Shown piece by piece: positions 7,294 to 17,535 of a stretch of 44,356 bases of DNA (the stretch's first letter is position 1; every line of letters starts with the position of its first letter). Source of the DNA: a virus; IMG/VR virus record IMGVR_UViG_3300010430_000120, positions 1 to 44,356 of that record. One strand, written 5' to 3'. The translations under genes were made by a program, and so were the position numbers. The notes beneath the pieces were generated by a model. It was not told the origin of the DNA and searched no databases. It was given only the letters and a program-made list of their open reading frames with translations.

Positions 7294-9813
7294 GTGGCCG
7301 ATTTTCGCATTCGCGTTATCATCGACCCGACGGGATCACAGCGAGGGGGGAGACAGGTCGAGCGACAACTCAACCGGATCGGCAACAGTGCTGATCGGGT
7401 GCGGAACCTTATTGCCGGGGCCTTCGCTTTTGCGGGCCTCAGTATCGGCATCCGCGGGTTGGTTGAGCTGGCCGATACCTTCACGAACATTCAGAACAGA
7501 TTGCGGACTGTCACCGACGGCACGCAGGAGCTCGCTCTGGTCACAGACGAGCTCTTCGAGATCTCGAACCGAACGCGTAGTAGCTTCGAGGCCACCGCGG
7601 AGGTATATGCTCGGGTGGGTCTCGCCACACGCGAATTGGGCATCAGCCAGGGGCAGACGCTCGCCTTCACTGAAAGCCTCAACCAGGCCGTGATCCTATC
7701 CGGTGCCTCTGCCCAGGAGGCTCAGGCCGGTCTCATCCAGTTGTCACAGGGCCTCGCTTCTGGCGCACTTCGCGGTGATGAGCTGCGATCGGTGCTCGAG
7801 CAGCTGCCAGTTGTGGCCGACGTCATTGCCGAGAGCATGGGTATCACGCGGGGCGCTCTACGAGAGATGGGCGCTGAAGGGGCCATCACGGCCGACATCG
7901 TGCTCAATGCCTTCGCAGAAGCCAGGGAGGAGCTGGCGGAGCGCTTCGGCGAGACCATCCCGACTATCAGTCAGAGCCTGCAGGTCCTGCGGAACAATGC
8001 AATCGGCCTCGTCGGTGCCTTTGACAGCGCCAGCGGAGTAAGCCAAGCCCTATCCAGGGCCATCCTGTTCCTGAGCGAAAATCTCGAGACGGTCATCCGT
8101 GCGGTCGGAGCTCTCGCTATTGCCCTTGGTATTCAATTTGCAGCTAGGGCTGTTCCAGCCGCCATCGCCGGCTTAGCAAAGCTGGCCATTGCCATCGCGC
8201 TCAACCCAATCGGAGCCATAGCCACGGCCATCGTCCTGGCGACTGGGGCTCTCATCGCATTTGGCGATCAGCTCTCACTCACGGGCACCGGAGCTGCCAC
8301 CGCTCTGGACTTCATGATCGTCGCCTTCTTCCGCCTCTGGGATGCCATCCAGATCGGCGTGAACTTCGTGGTCGGCCTGTTCACTGGCTTCCAAAATACG
8401 ATAGATGACTTCACCTTCATGGACTTCGTGAATGCGGGCGCCCGCGCAGTTGACGCCCTAATCGGCGTATTCACCGGAGGCTTCGACGCCGTCAAGGCTA
8501 TCTGGGACGACTTCCCGCGCGTGATCGGCGACATCATCATCTCCGGCTTGAACTTCGTTCTAAGGAACGTGGAGCGCTTCATCAACGGCATCATCCAGGC
8601 GCTGAACCGGATCCCAGGGGTCGCGATCACCACTCTGGACGGGGTCATACCTCAGCTCGAGAACCCATTCGAAGGTGCTGCGGCGAATGTCGGCCGCGCG
8701 GCCACAGAGGGCTTTGCTCGTGGCTTCGATCAGGCGTTGGCCCAGAACCTGGTCGCTGATATTGCGACCGAGGCCGAGGAGCGCGCGCAAGCCCGAGTGG
8801 CCCAAGAGGCCGAGGAGCTGGCCGCTCTTGAAGCCGCGCGTGCCGGCCTGGGAGTTGCCCCAGCCGGAGCCGCGGGAGGAGCGGCCGATACAGCATTCCA
8901 AGACCTCCTGGCCAATCTTGAGCTGGAGAACGAACTGCTGCAGCTAAATACGACCGAACGTGAGCGCCGACAGGCCCTGCTCGCATTTGAAGCAGACCTC
9001 GAGAGGGAGCTCACGGAAGCAGAACGTGCTCAGGTTGAGGCGCTGATCCTACACAACGAGGAGCTGCAGCGCCAGTCTGATCTGTTCGACGCCATCCGTG
9101 GACCCGCCCAGGAGATGGAGGCAGACCTACGCGCGCTGGAAGCTCTGTACGAGAGCGGCAAAATTGAGCTTGAAGAGTACAACGAGGTGCTCAACGAGCT
9201 GCGGCTCCAGGCCCTGGAGTTCGAGACGACTGCTGGCGCCGGTCTGGAGCGGTTCTTCCGCACAGTTGCGGCGGAAGCGCAGACCTCGGCTGACTTCATC
9301 GAGGACAGCCTCGGCGCGGTCTTCGATAATCTCACGAGCACCCTGGAAGAGTTCGCGAATACCGGCAAGTTCAGCTTCACCGACTTCACGAACAGCATCC
9401 TGCGAGACCTGAACCGGCTCGCCGCGCAGGGCGTCAGCGATCAGATCGCGGGCATCTTCGGTAGCATCTTCGGCGGTGGCGGCGGAGGCGGCGGAGGTGC
9501 TGGCTTCGGTAATATCTTCGGCTCTATCGTCTCGGGCATCGGCGGCCTGTTCGGCTTCGCGAATGGCGGGTCATTTGACATCGGCGGCCGCGGCGGGGTG
9601 GACAACAATGTCATGAGCATCAATGGCAAGCCGATTGCTCGCGTATCACGCGGCGAGACTGTCGACATCTCACCTAATGGTGGCGGAGGTCGTCCAATTC
9701 AGGTAATTATGAACATTCAGACGCCAGACGCAGACAGCTTCCAGAGGTCTCAAGATCAGATCCTCGCAAGGGTTCAGGCTCAGCTGTCACGTGCAGGGCG
9801 ACGAAACGCATAG
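7294..9813 (+). CDS. Tail tape measure protein
   Basis: An 839-residue protein that sets tail length and is threaded by the chaperones encoded just upstream. The N-terminal region (residues about 65-260) has the tape-measure signature: ADTFTNIQNRLRTVT, then EVYARVG and LRGDELRSVLEQLP. Hydrophobic helices occur near 265-330, long Glu/Ala-rich coiled-coil stretches near 490-660, and a poly-Gly run near 727-736. The start is a GTG at 7294. By the common rule of about 1.5 angstrom per residue a tail near 125 nm is expected; lambda gpH is of similar length. Confidence 0.92.
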   Translation: MADFRIRVIIDPTGSQRGGRQVERQLNRIGNSADRVRNLIAGAFAFAGLSIGIRGLVELADTFTNIQNRLRTVTDGTQELALVTDELFEISNRTRSSFEATAEVYARVGLATRELGISQGQTLAFTESLNQAVILSGASAQEAQAGLIQLSQGLASGALRGDELRSVLEQLPVVADVIAESMGITRGALREMGAEGAITADIVLNAFAEAREELAERFGETIPTISQSLQVLRNNAIGLVGAFDSASGVSQALSRAILFLSENLETVIRAVGALAIALGIQFAARAVPAAIAGLAKLAIAIALNPIGAIATAIVLATGALIAFGDQLSLTGTGAATALDFMIVAFFRLWDAIQIGVNFVVGLFTGFQNTIDDFTFMDFVNAGARAVDALIGVFTGGFDAVKAIWDDFPRVIGDIIISGLNFVLRNVERFINGIIQALNRIPGVAITTLDGVIPQLENPFEGAAANVGRAATEGFARGFDQALAQNLVADIATEAEERAQARVAQEAEELAALEAARAGLGVAPAGAAGGAADTAFQDLLANLELENELLQLNTTERERRQALLAFEADLERELTEAERAQVEALILHNEELQRQSDLFDAIRGPAQEMEADLRALEALYESGKIELEEYNEVLNELRLQALEFETTAGAGLERFFRTVAAEAQTSADFIEDSLGAVFDNLTSTLEEFANTGKFSFTDFTNSILRDLNRLAAQGVSDQIAGIFGSIFGGGGGGGGGAGFGNIFGSIVSGIGGLFGFANGGSFDIGGRGGVDNNVMSINGKPIARVSRGETVDISPNGGGGRPIQVIMNIQTPDADSFQRSQDQILARVQAQLSRAGRRNA

Positions 9814-9825
9814 ACAGGATAAGGT

Positions 9826-10458
9826 ATGGCATTCCACGACGTACAGCTGAGCGCAGAGATCGAGCGCGGAGCGCAGGGCGGTCCAGAGTTCAAGACGACC
9901 GTGCTGGGCTTGTCTTCGGGTTTTGAGAAGCGCAACATTGACTGGGAATACACCAAGGGCTCCTGGGACATAGGATACGGTCTCCGGGACAAGGCGGATG
10001 CCGAGGAGGTCCTCGCCTTCTTCTATGCACGCCAGGGACGAGCCCACTCTTTCCGCTTCAAGGACTGGACTGACTTCGAGATCGGGGACAGCGATACGAG
10101 CACTCCCCAGGAGATCGGCATCGGTGACGACGCCGAGACCCAGTTCCAGATTGTCCGGCGCTACACATCAGGAAGCCAGACCTTTAACCGCCCGATCACG
10201 CGACCAATCTCTGGTACGGTTGAGATCTATATCGACGGCGTGCTCCAGGGCGGAGGTGTCTCGGTAGATACTTCCACGGGGGTCGTCACTTTTGTGACCC
10301 CTCCTGTGGCAGCCGAGAGCGTTGGCATTATCTGCGAGTTTGACGTCCCCGTACGCTTCAACGTGGACAAGCTAGACATGCGGGCCTTCTGGTCCGGCAA
10401 TTACAGTCTACCACAGATCCCCGTCGTCGAGGTGCGCGAGACCCTCACGGCCATATAG
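9826..10458 (+). CDS. Distal tail protein, DUF2460 (GTA gp12-like)
   Basis: A 210-residue tail-tip ring protein. It has the DUF2460 pattern: MAFHDVQLSAEIERGAQGGP at the start, KRNIDWEYTKGSWDIGYG, then EVLAFFYARQGRAHSFRFKDWTD. These correspond to the conserved blocks of ORFg12 of the Rhodobacter gene transfer agent. The next three genes follow the GTA order, which strengthens the call. AGACAGGATAAGGT precedes the ATG. Confidence 0.88.
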   Translation: MAFHDVQLSAEIERGAQGGPEFKTTVLGLSSGFEKRNIDWEYTKGSWDIGYGLRDKADAEEVLAFFYARQGRAHSFRFKDWTDFEIGDSDTSTPQEIGIGDDAETQFQIVRRYTSGSQTFNRPITRPISGTVEIYIDGVLQGGGVSVDTSTGVVTFVTPPVAAESVGIICEFDVPVRFNVDKLDMRAFWSGNYSLPQIPVVEVRETLTAI

Positions 10459-10467
10459 GAGGGTCCA

Positions 10468-11952
10468 ATGCCAAAAACAACCACAGGAACAATGGACACC
10501 CACTTGGCGGGAGAGACGACCTCTCTGGCCACGTGCTGGCGTGTCACCCGTACCGACGGGACGGAGTTCCACTTCACCGATCATGACGGTGACATCGACT
10601 TCGATGGCGATACCTATAAGGCGGACACCGGATACACCAGGACGGCCATCCAGAACGACAGCTCGCTGTCGGTGGACAATCTGAACCTGGAGGGCATCCT
10701 GGACAGCGCCGAGATCACGGTCGACGACCTACGCGCCGGCCTGTTCGACTATGCTGAGATCCGGATCTTCGTCGTCAACTGGGCCGACCTCACGGCGAGC
10801 GACATCAAGATGAGACGCGGCTGGATCGGAGAGGTCACCGTGACCGAGCAGGGTATCTTCCGCGCTGAACTGCGTGGCCTTAGTCAGGCTCTCTCACAAC
10901 GTATGGGTGAGGTCTACCAGCCAGAATGCAGAGCTGACCTGGGAGACAGCCGATGCACAGTACCGGTCGATCCTGCTCTCCGCCAAGATAGCACAACCTA
11001 TTCCGCTGGCGACATCATCAAGATAGTGACTGCCGGCGCACCAGACGGCACTCAGAGCGATTATGAGAACCGCATCTATGAGGCGACCCAGGCCGGAACC
11101 TCGGCCGCGTCAGCTCCGTCTTTCGATACGACCGAGGGCAACACCACCCAGGATGGTGGAACTGCCGCGGACCAGGACTACAATCTGCCATCCAATAATA
11201 CGAATGGCCAGACGCTGACGATCGAGGGACAAGTCTATACCTTCGTGACCTCGCTGGCCTCCGCTTTCGACGTGCTGATCGGCGGGACAGCCTCTGACAC
11301 GCTGGACAACCTGGTCGACGCGATCAATGACAATGCCGTAAATGAGGGAACCACATACGGAACAGGCACGACCGCGAATACGGACGTCTCAGCGGCTAAG
11401 GCAGACAGCGACACGGTCACCGTGACGGCGCTCACCGTCGGCGTGGCCGGCAATCTGATCGCCGTCTCTGAGAGTTCTAACGGAAACTGGTCCGGGGCGA
11501 CATTATCAGGCGGCGTGGATCCAGTCATCTGGGTCGCCCGTCAAGCCTGGACACGCCACGGCGAGGTGGATACTGTCACGGACCAGAAGACCTTCACTCT
11601 GACGGTGGGCTTCGACGAGAGCAGGGCGACCGACGACTGGTTCAACGGTGGCGCCCTGAGGTTCGACAGCGGGCTAAACGCTGGCAAGAGTATTGAGGTC
11701 CGAGACTGGACCAACTCGACCAGGGAGATCACCCTGTTCCTGGCCTCTCCGTTCACGGTCGCGGCCGGTGACAAGGTGGCATTATACCCCGGCTGCGATA
11801 AGCGGGCGCCAACGTGTGCCACCAAGTTCGGCTTGGCCGCAGACAGCACCAACTTCCCGACCAGCCGGGGCAACATACGAAACTTCCGCGGGGAGCCACA
11901 TATTCCCGGCCAGGACGAGCTCACGAGGTACCCAGATGCCAAATCGGGATGA
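10468..11952 (+). CDS. Tail-tip hub protein, DUF2163/BR0599 family (GTA gp13-like) with an insertion
   Basis: A 494-residue hub protein. The first 170 residues carry the DUF2163 blocks (ETTSLATCWRVTRTDG, FTDHDGDIDFDGDTY, then YQPECRADLGDSRC). The C-terminal 80 residues carry the BR0599-type block YPGCDKRAPTCATKFG and an NIRNFRGEPHIPGQ-like end. Between them lies an added Thr/Asp/Ser-rich region of about 240 residues, absent from the roughly 300-residue GTA protein. Cys in the ECR, SRC, PGC and PTC positions could bind an iron-sulphur cluster, as lambda gpL does; that is an inference. AGGAGGGTCCA precedes the start. Confidence 0.85.
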   Translation: MPKTTTGTMDTHLAGETTSLATCWRVTRTDGTEFHFTDHDGDIDFDGDTYKADTGYTRTAIQNDSSLSVDNLNLEGILDSAEITVDDLRAGLFDYAEIRIFVVNWADLTASDIKMRRGWIGEVTVTEQGIFRAELRGLSQALSQRMGEVYQPECRADLGDSRCTVPVDPALRQDSTTYSAGDIIKIVTAGAPDGTQSDYENRIYEATQAGTSAASAPSFDTTEGNTTQDGGTAADQDYNLPSNNTNGQTLTIEGQVYTFVTSLASAFDVLIGGTASDTLDNLVDAINDNAVNEGTTYGTGTTANTDVSAAKADSDTVTVTALTVGVAGNLIAVSESSNGNWSGATLSGGVDPVIWVARQAWTRHGEVDTVTDQKTFTLTVGFDESRATDDWFNGGALRFDSGLNAGKSIEVRDWTNSTREITLFLASPFTVAAGDKVALYPGCDKRAPTCATKFGLAADSTNFPTSRGNIRNFRGEPHIPGQDELTRYPDAKSG

Positions 11953-12364
11953 CATCATAGAACTGGCCCGCTCATACCTGGGCGTGCGCTGGCTCCACCA
12001 GGGTCGCGGCCGGAATGGTATCGACTGCGCCGGCCTCGTCATCGTGGTGGGCAACGAGCTCAAGCTGATCGACTACGACACCGCAGACTACCAGCGCCGT
12101 ACGTCTGGACACGCCTTCTTGCACCATTTTCAGATGAACATGAAGCGGATCCCGCTGCCCGAGGCCCGTCCCGGGGACGTTATGCTGTTTCGCGATGCTC
12201 AGTTTCCGTGCCATTCTGTGATCCTCGGCTGGAAGGATCAAGAGATGACAATGATACACGCGCACGCTCCTCACCGTAAGGTGGTGGAAGAAGCGCTGGC
12301 AGACGGTGACTGGATAGCACGCCGCGTGGCTGCATTCAAATTTGAAGGATTAGACGATGGCTAG
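11936..12364 (+). CDS. NlpC/P60-type cell wall peptidase of the tail tip (GTA gp14-like)
   Basis: A 142-residue cysteine peptidase expected to open peptidoglycan during DNA entry. The catalytic Cys31 is in NGIDCAGLV and the His is H93 in FPCHSVILGW, with H108/H110 nearby. The start at 11936 overlaps the hub gene by 17 bases; upstream parts of the longer frame are antisense-like in composition. Its stop overlaps the next start. It fits ORFg14 of the GTA tail module in family and place. Confidence 0.88.
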   Translation: MPNRDDIIELARSYLGVRWLHQGRGRNGIDCAGLVIVVGNELKLIDYDTADYQRRTSGHAFLHHFQMNMKRIPLPEARPGDVMLFRDAQFPCHSVILGWKDQEMTMIHAHAPHRKVVEEALADGDWIARRVAAFKFEGLDDG

Positions 12365-15300
12365 ACTTGCGCTCTCAGTCGTCGGAGCCGGCATCGGCGC
12401 CCTATTCGGGGCACCGCAGCTCGGCTGGCTGATCGGCTCTGCTGTTGGTGGCATTCTGTTTCCACCATCTGGGCCTGACGTAACCGTCGAAGGCCCCAGG
12501 CTAGGTGACCTCACGGTCACCTCTTCTGCTTACGGGGCAGCTATTCCAAAAGGCTACGGGACCATCCGCATGTCGGCGAATATGATATGGTCCACAGGCA
12601 TCGAGGAAGTTAAGAACGTCGACAAGCAGAGCTCGGGTGGCAAGGGCGGTGGCGGAGCCACGCAGACGACCATCACCTATGAGTATTTCGGGACCTTTGC
12701 CATGGCCTTCGCAGAGGGGCCAGCGGATGACGTCTTGCGCATGTGGGCTGACGGCAAACTGATCTATGACAAGACCGGCACGTCCGATGACATTCAGAAG
12801 ATAGACCTCAAGTTCCGCTTCTACAGCGGCAGCGAGACGCAGACCCCTGACAGCTTGATCCTGGCGGACAAGGGCGCGAGTGAGACACCTGCCCACCGTG
12901 GGCTATGCTATATCGTCTTCGAGCGCCTGCCTCTGAAGGACTTCGGCAATCGCATTCCGAACATCACGGCGGAGATCACATTCAACCAGAGCGTGGCCAG
13001 GAACGAGACGGTCGCGGACTTCTACACGACCGGCGAGGGAGGCATAGCAGATAGCTACCAGAATGACGAACTACTGCCCGACTTCGCGCGCGGCGTGTTC
13101 TATGGCGTCGACCAGGGTGACTTCATCATCCGCCGGTTCAATATCCGCACGATGGCGGAGGACCGTCAGTCTCAACTGACGAATGACACAAATGGCAATC
13201 CAGTGTCCAATCTCGGGCTTGAGGCAGTCATGCCGAATGGCTATGTCATCTTCAGCACGACTGGGGGTAATACTCAGCCACTCATCGCCGTCGACCCGAA
13301 CTCACTGCAGCCTGTCGGCACCTTCGGGGTCGCAAGCAATGACCTGGGCACGAGCCCGACAGGGTTTGAGGCCGCCAGCCACCTCGGCAAGTGTAGTTGG
13401 GTTAAGACGGGAGGTGGTCAGGTGTACTACCTGCATGGCTCACTGTTCAATTCCGTTGGCCTACTGGATGTCACGAATGGTCAGATGAACTACGTCTGGG
13501 ACAACGAGACAGCAGGCTTCACCATATCTGAGAGCCGGGTCAAAGGCACGTGTGCTGGCGCGACTGGTACCACCTTCGGTGAGGCGTACGTCATGGTGGG
13601 GCCGCGCTACGCCACTCTAGAGACCGGTGACGTCCGGATCTTCAAGCTCACGGTGAACAATGGGGCCACGTATGATGCGAATTCCCTCACCTTCACTGGC
13701 ACCTCCGCGGCAAACGTGGTCACCCTCTCACCGAATGATATAATCCCGGGAGAGGTGGAGCTTGGCAACTGCCTCGGCCCGATCTACGACGAGACCGACG
13801 ACACAATCATGATCCAGGCCCAGGCCGGCAGCGATCTCAATGAGTACTGGATGCTGAAGATCGACCCGTCCGACGGGTCGATCCTCTGGCGTACCGAGAT
13901 CACCGATACGGGGGTCCCAATACGCAATAGTATAATGGGCTGGAACCACGGGCGGATCGTGAACGGTACCTATGGTCAGATGTCGGGCGTTGACAGCTTC
14001 GCGCTCCGCACGTCTGACGGCGAGATCGTATTCACGGCCTCAGACTGGACTAGAGGCTATACCTCCTCTGGAGCAGGCTGGTGGGACGGTAAGACGAATA
14101 CCTTCATCGGCTATGACGCTCCCAGTGATATAGTCAAGTGGCTCTTCTTCCGGGGAGATGGCCAGGGCGACGCCCTGTCTGACGTCGTGACCGACATCTG
14201 CGCCGAGGTGGGACTAGCCGCGTCTGACATTGACGTGACGGAGCTGGCGGCTCTCACCGTGCCAGGATATACGATCGGCCGGCAAGTCACCGCGCGTTCG
14301 GCGATCGAGCAGCTCGCGTCCATATACTTCTTTGACGGCGTGGAGAGTGACTACACCCTGAAGTTCACTCTCCGTGATGGCAAGTCCTCATCGGCGAGTA
14401 TCGTGCAGGACGATCTGGCTGCGATCGATAACGAGACGGGGGAGTTCATCCGTGAGATCCGCATCCAGGAAGTGGAGCTGCCTCGTCGGTTCACGCTCAC
14501 CTATATGTCGTCGGAGAACGACTACCAGCAGCAGGCGCACAGTTCACAGCGGGTCGTCGGTCCATCGGCCTTCCAGACCTCATACTCTGATAACGCGATC
14601 AACCTGCCAGTTCCTATCGTTCTTGACAGCGATACCGCGAAGCAGACTGTGGAGAAGGCGCTCATCTCCTCCTGGACGGAGCGTGTCTCGATCGCATCGC
14701 GTCTGTCGTGGGAATTTATCTCCCTTGATCCGAATGACGTGGTCACAATAACGCTGGATAGCGGGACTGTCTATCGGGTGCGGCTGACGCAGACGGACAT
14801 TGGGCTTGACTTCGCCATGGACCTCTCAGCGCTGGCTGAAGATGCCGCGCAGTACACCTCTACGGTCACAGGAGATAGTGGCACCGGCCCGCTGGTACAG
14901 GAATTCCTGTCCGAGCTGACGACGAAGCTGATCGTGCTCTGCAGCCCTCTGCTGCGGGATAGCCACGACGTGAGCCGCGTCAACTCAAAGGTCTATACCT
15001 TCATGGGCGGGTATGGCCAACCGGGCTGGAACGCCGCGACCCTCTTCCGGTCCAGTGACAACGTCTCATGGGATGAAGCAGGATCGAACGTCGCAGAGAT
15101 GACCTGGGGCACCTGCTCAACCGCTCTCGGCGACACGGACCTCCCGTACCAGACCGACAATACCAACACCGTCACCGTGTTCCTCAGCACGAATACGGAC
15201 GCAGGCCTCGACAGCATCACCAGCACAGAGATGCTCAACGGCGGCAACGCCGCCGCGATCATCTCGGCCGACGGACGGGTGGAGATCTTCCAGTTCCAGA

Positions 15301-16448
15301 CGGCTAGCCTCAATACGGACGGGTCCTACACCCTGTCCGTCCTGCTGCGGGGACGCAGAGGCACAGAGAGCTTCACGGGCATCCACGCGGTGGGAGATAT
15401 ATTCCTCCTGCTAGAAGATGCGCCCGCGGATCAGGTCAACCTCTCCCTGGCCGAGGTGGACACGACCCTGTACTATCGGGCCGTCACGTCCGGCACCATG
15501 TTTGAGGACGCGGACAATACCTCCAAGGCCTCACCGGGCCGAGATCTCATGCCCTACCGTCCTGTGCAGCTCGATCTGACCTCGGGCACCTGGGGATCCG
15601 ACGTGGTCCTGGAGTGGGTGCGGCAGACACGCATCGGCGGCTTCGGTCTGGTAGATGGCACGGACGACGTGCCCCTGGCCGAGGACAGTGAGGAGTACGA
15701 GATCGAAATATACACACCAGGTGGAACGCTGGTTCGTACCTATACCGGTTTGGCGTCGAACGCGGCGACCTATTCATCCGGCGACCAGACGACGGACAGC
15801 TCCTCCTGGACAGGCTTCCAGGATGAGACGGCGAACCTGCTCACGAACGCCAGCTTCGAGACGCTGACCACGAATGCGGGCGGAGCTTTCGCCGGCTGGA
15901 CCGTGGAGACCGGCTCGAGCGCCGTGGCGATCCTCACCGGAGCTGACGGCAGCATAATCGGCGCCCAGGACGGGGACAACTACATGTCCTTCGCTGAGGC
16001 GACCGATCAGGCTGCGGTCGAGGTGAACCAGACGATTGACATCTCGGTGATGGCGGACATCATCGACCAGGGCAATCTGCAGATCCGCGGCGGAGTGTAC
16101 ATCAACAGCGACACGACGGACACGGACACGGGCCGGATCGACCTGGTCTGGCTAGATGCGGATGACAATGTGCTGCAGACAGACAGCGGCATGGACACCG
16201 CACCGACCTCCGGCAGCTGGACGCAGATCACCACAACCGGGACGGCACCGAACAACGCACGGCAGCTCCGGGTCGAGCTGCACGGCACAAGGAACAACGG
16301 CACCGCACTGAACGTCGCCATGGATACTGTGACGCTCGAGATTGATGAGGGGACCAAGCAGTTCCTGCACTTCAAGGTCTACCAGGTCTCGGCCCAGGTG
16401 GGCAGGGGCTTCCCGAGCGTGACCGGTGTGGTAGACGTAGGAGTATAA
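12357..16448 (+). CDS. Large tail-tip/host recognition protein (phage tail 3, GTA gp15-like) with carbohydrate-binding-like end
   Basis: A 1363-residue protein at the distal end of the tail, lambda J and GTA gp15 analogue. Residues 1-40 are a Gly-rich hydrophobic start (GAGIGALFGAPQLGWLIGSAVGG); residues 50-220 carry the tail-tip block SSAYGAAIPKGYGTIRMSAN and GNRIPNITAEITF. The region near 640-860 (EQLASIYFFDGVESDY and later) fits the phage-tail-3 domain. Residues about 1150-1335 (NLLTNASFETLTTNAGG, then AGWTVETGSS) form a jellyroll pattern as in carbohydrate-binding modules, likely for surface sugar binding. It overlaps the peptidase gene by 8 bases. Confidence 0.85.
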   Translation: MARLALSVVGAGIGALFGAPQLGWLIGSAVGGILFPPSGPDVTVEGPRLGDLTVTSSAYGAAIPKGYGTIRMSANMIWSTGIEEVKNVDKQSSGGKGGGGATQTTITYEYFGTFAMAFAEGPADDVLRMWADGKLIYDKTGTSDDIQKIDLKFRFYSGSETQTPDSLILADKGASETPAHRGLCYIVFERLPLKDFGNRIPNITAEITFNQSVARNETVADFYTTGEGGIADSYQNDELLPDFARGVFYGVDQGDFIIRRFNIRTMAEDRQSQLTNDTNGNPVSNLGLEAVMPNGYVIFSTTGGNTQPLIAVDPNSLQPVGTFGVASNDLGTSPTGFEAASHLGKCSWVKTGGGQVYYLHGSLFNSVGLLDVTNGQMNYVWDNETAGFTISESRVKGTCAGATGTTFGEAYVMVGPRYATLETGDVRIFKLTVNNGATYDANSLTFTGTSAANVVTLSPNDIIPGEVELGNCLGPIYDETDDTIMIQAQAGSDLNEYWMLKIDPSDGSILWRTEITDTGVPIRNSIMGWNHGRIVNGTYGQMSGVDSFALRTSDGEIVFTASDWTRGYTSSGAGWWDGKTNTFIGYDAPSDIVKWLFFRGDGQGDALSDVVTDICAEVGLAASDIDVTELAALTVPGYTIGRQVTARSAIEQLASIYFFDGVESDYTLKFTLRDGKSSSASIVQDDLAAIDNETGEFIREIRIQEVELPRRFTLTYMSSENDYQQQAHSSQRVVGPSAFQTSYSDNAINLPVPIVLDSDTAKQTVEKALISSWTERVSIASRLSWEFISLDPNDVVTITLDSGTVYRVRLTQTDIGLDFAMDLSALAEDAAQYTSTVTGDSGTGPLVQEFLSELTTKLIVLCSPLLRDSHDVSRVNSKVYTFMGGYGQPGWNAATLFRSSDNVSWDEAGSNVAEMTWGTCSTALGDTDLPYQTDNTNTVTVFLSTNTDAGLDSITSTEMLNGGNAAAIISADGRVEIFQFQTASLNTDGSYTLSVLLRGRRGTESFTGIHAVGDIFLLLEDAPADQVNLSLAEVDTTLYYRAVTSGTMFEDADNTSKASPGRDLMPYRPVQLDLTSGTWGSDVVLEWVRQTRIGGFGLVDGTDDVPLAEDSEEYEIEIYTPGGTLVRTYTGLASNAATYSSGDQTTDSSSWTGFQDETANLLTNASFETLTTNAGGAFAGWTVETGSSAVAILTGADGSIIGAQDGDNYMSFAEATDQAAVEVNQTIDISVMADIIDQGNLQIRGGVYINSDTTDTDTGRIDLVWLDADDNVLQTDSGMDTAPTSGSWTQITTTGTAPNNARQLRVELHGTRNNGTALNVAMDTVTLEIDEGTKQFLHFKVYQVSAQVGRGFPSVTGVVDVGV

Positions 16449-16464
16449 CCATGAGGACAGACCT

Positions 16465-17535
16465 ATGAGCAACAACCTGGGGCTGACGCAGCTGACCGCG
16501 ACGCAGACCGACAAGACGACCACGATCAACGACCAGGCCGGCGAGATCGACGCCGCCCTGACGGAGATCCTTTCTGTGGACTTGACGTCTGGCAATGTGA
16601 CACTGACGTCGGACGAGTACACAGAGAACCTCGCCTACGAGGTGACGGCCACCGTGGCGAGCCGGAGCGTGACCGTCCCGGCCTCCAAGAAGATGAGCAT
16701 ATTCCGCTCACCGTCGACCAACACGGAGGACTTCACCGTCGAGCGGGGCTCTGGGTCCGTGACGGTGCAGCCCGACCAGACCGTCCTCGTCTACACCGAC
16801 GGGACGACGAACGGCATCTTCGACCTGTCCAGCTCGGTCACGACGACCGACGTGGTGGACTGGCTCGACAGCGTGAGGGTGGCGACGACCGCGGCCGGCA
16901 CGCTCGCCACGAGCTTCGAGAACGGTGACACGATCGACGGCGTGGTCCTGTCTACGGGAGACCGTATCCTCATCAAGGACCAGGCGGCCGGCGCGGAGAA
17001 CGGCATCTACACGGTCAACGCCTCCGGGGCGCCGACGAGAGCAGAAGACGCGGACGTGACCGGCGACCTGACGACCGGCTCCGCAGTCTACATCGAGGAG
17101 GGCACGGCGAACGCCACGCAGGTATTCTTCCTGTCGACGACGGGCACAATCACGATCGGATCCACAGCACAGGTCTGGGCATCGATCAACCCGATCGGCA
17201 ACCGGCCGTACGACTTCGGCGGCTTCACCGGCGGCGTGCCTGGGACGAACACCATCATCATGCGTTTCCTGGCGTCTCGGGCCTTCACCCTACCAACGAG
17301 CCTATCTGATAGTGCCGGACATGCCGGCACCGGTCCGTCGGCTCAGACGGACTTCGACATCCAGGTGAACGGCGTGAGCCAGGGCACCATGCGCTTCGCG
17401 ATCGCGGCCACGACGGCGACCTTCATCTTCGCCTCGGACGTGAGCGTCGCGGCCGGCGACCGGGTGGACATCGTCTCCCCGGGCACCGTGAACAGTATCG
17501 CCGACGTCTCGTACACGCTCGGAGGGCTTCGCTGA
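16465..17535 (+). CDS. Tail fibre protein
   Basis: A 356-residue Thr/Val/Asp-rich beta protein. Residues about 135-225 (VRVATTAAGTLATSFENGDT, then GDRILIKDQAAGAENGIY) are a module often seen in phage fibre and tip proteins. The C-terminal 120 residues (RPYDFGGFTGGVPG onward) could form a receptor-binding head. It follows the tail-tip gene by 16 bases and its TGA overlaps the next ATG (TGATG). The exact receptor role is inferred from place. Confidence 0.72.
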   Translation: MSNNLGLTQLTATQTDKTTTINDQAGEIDAALTEILSVDLTSGNVTLTSDEYTENLAYEVTATVASRSVTVPASKKMSIFRSPSTNTEDFTVERGSGSVTVQPDQTVLVYTDGTTNGIFDLSSSVTTTDVVDWLDSVRVATTAAGTLATSFENGDTIDGVVLSTGDRILIKDQAAGAENGIYTVNASGAPTRAEDADVTGDLTTGSAVYIEEGTANATQVFFLSTTGTITIGSTAQVWASINPIGNRPYDFGGFTGGVPGTNTIIMRFLASRAFTLPTSLSDSAGHAGTGPSAQTDFDIQVNGVSQGTMRFAIAATTATFIFASDVSVAAGDRVDIVSPGTVNSIADVSYTLGGLR

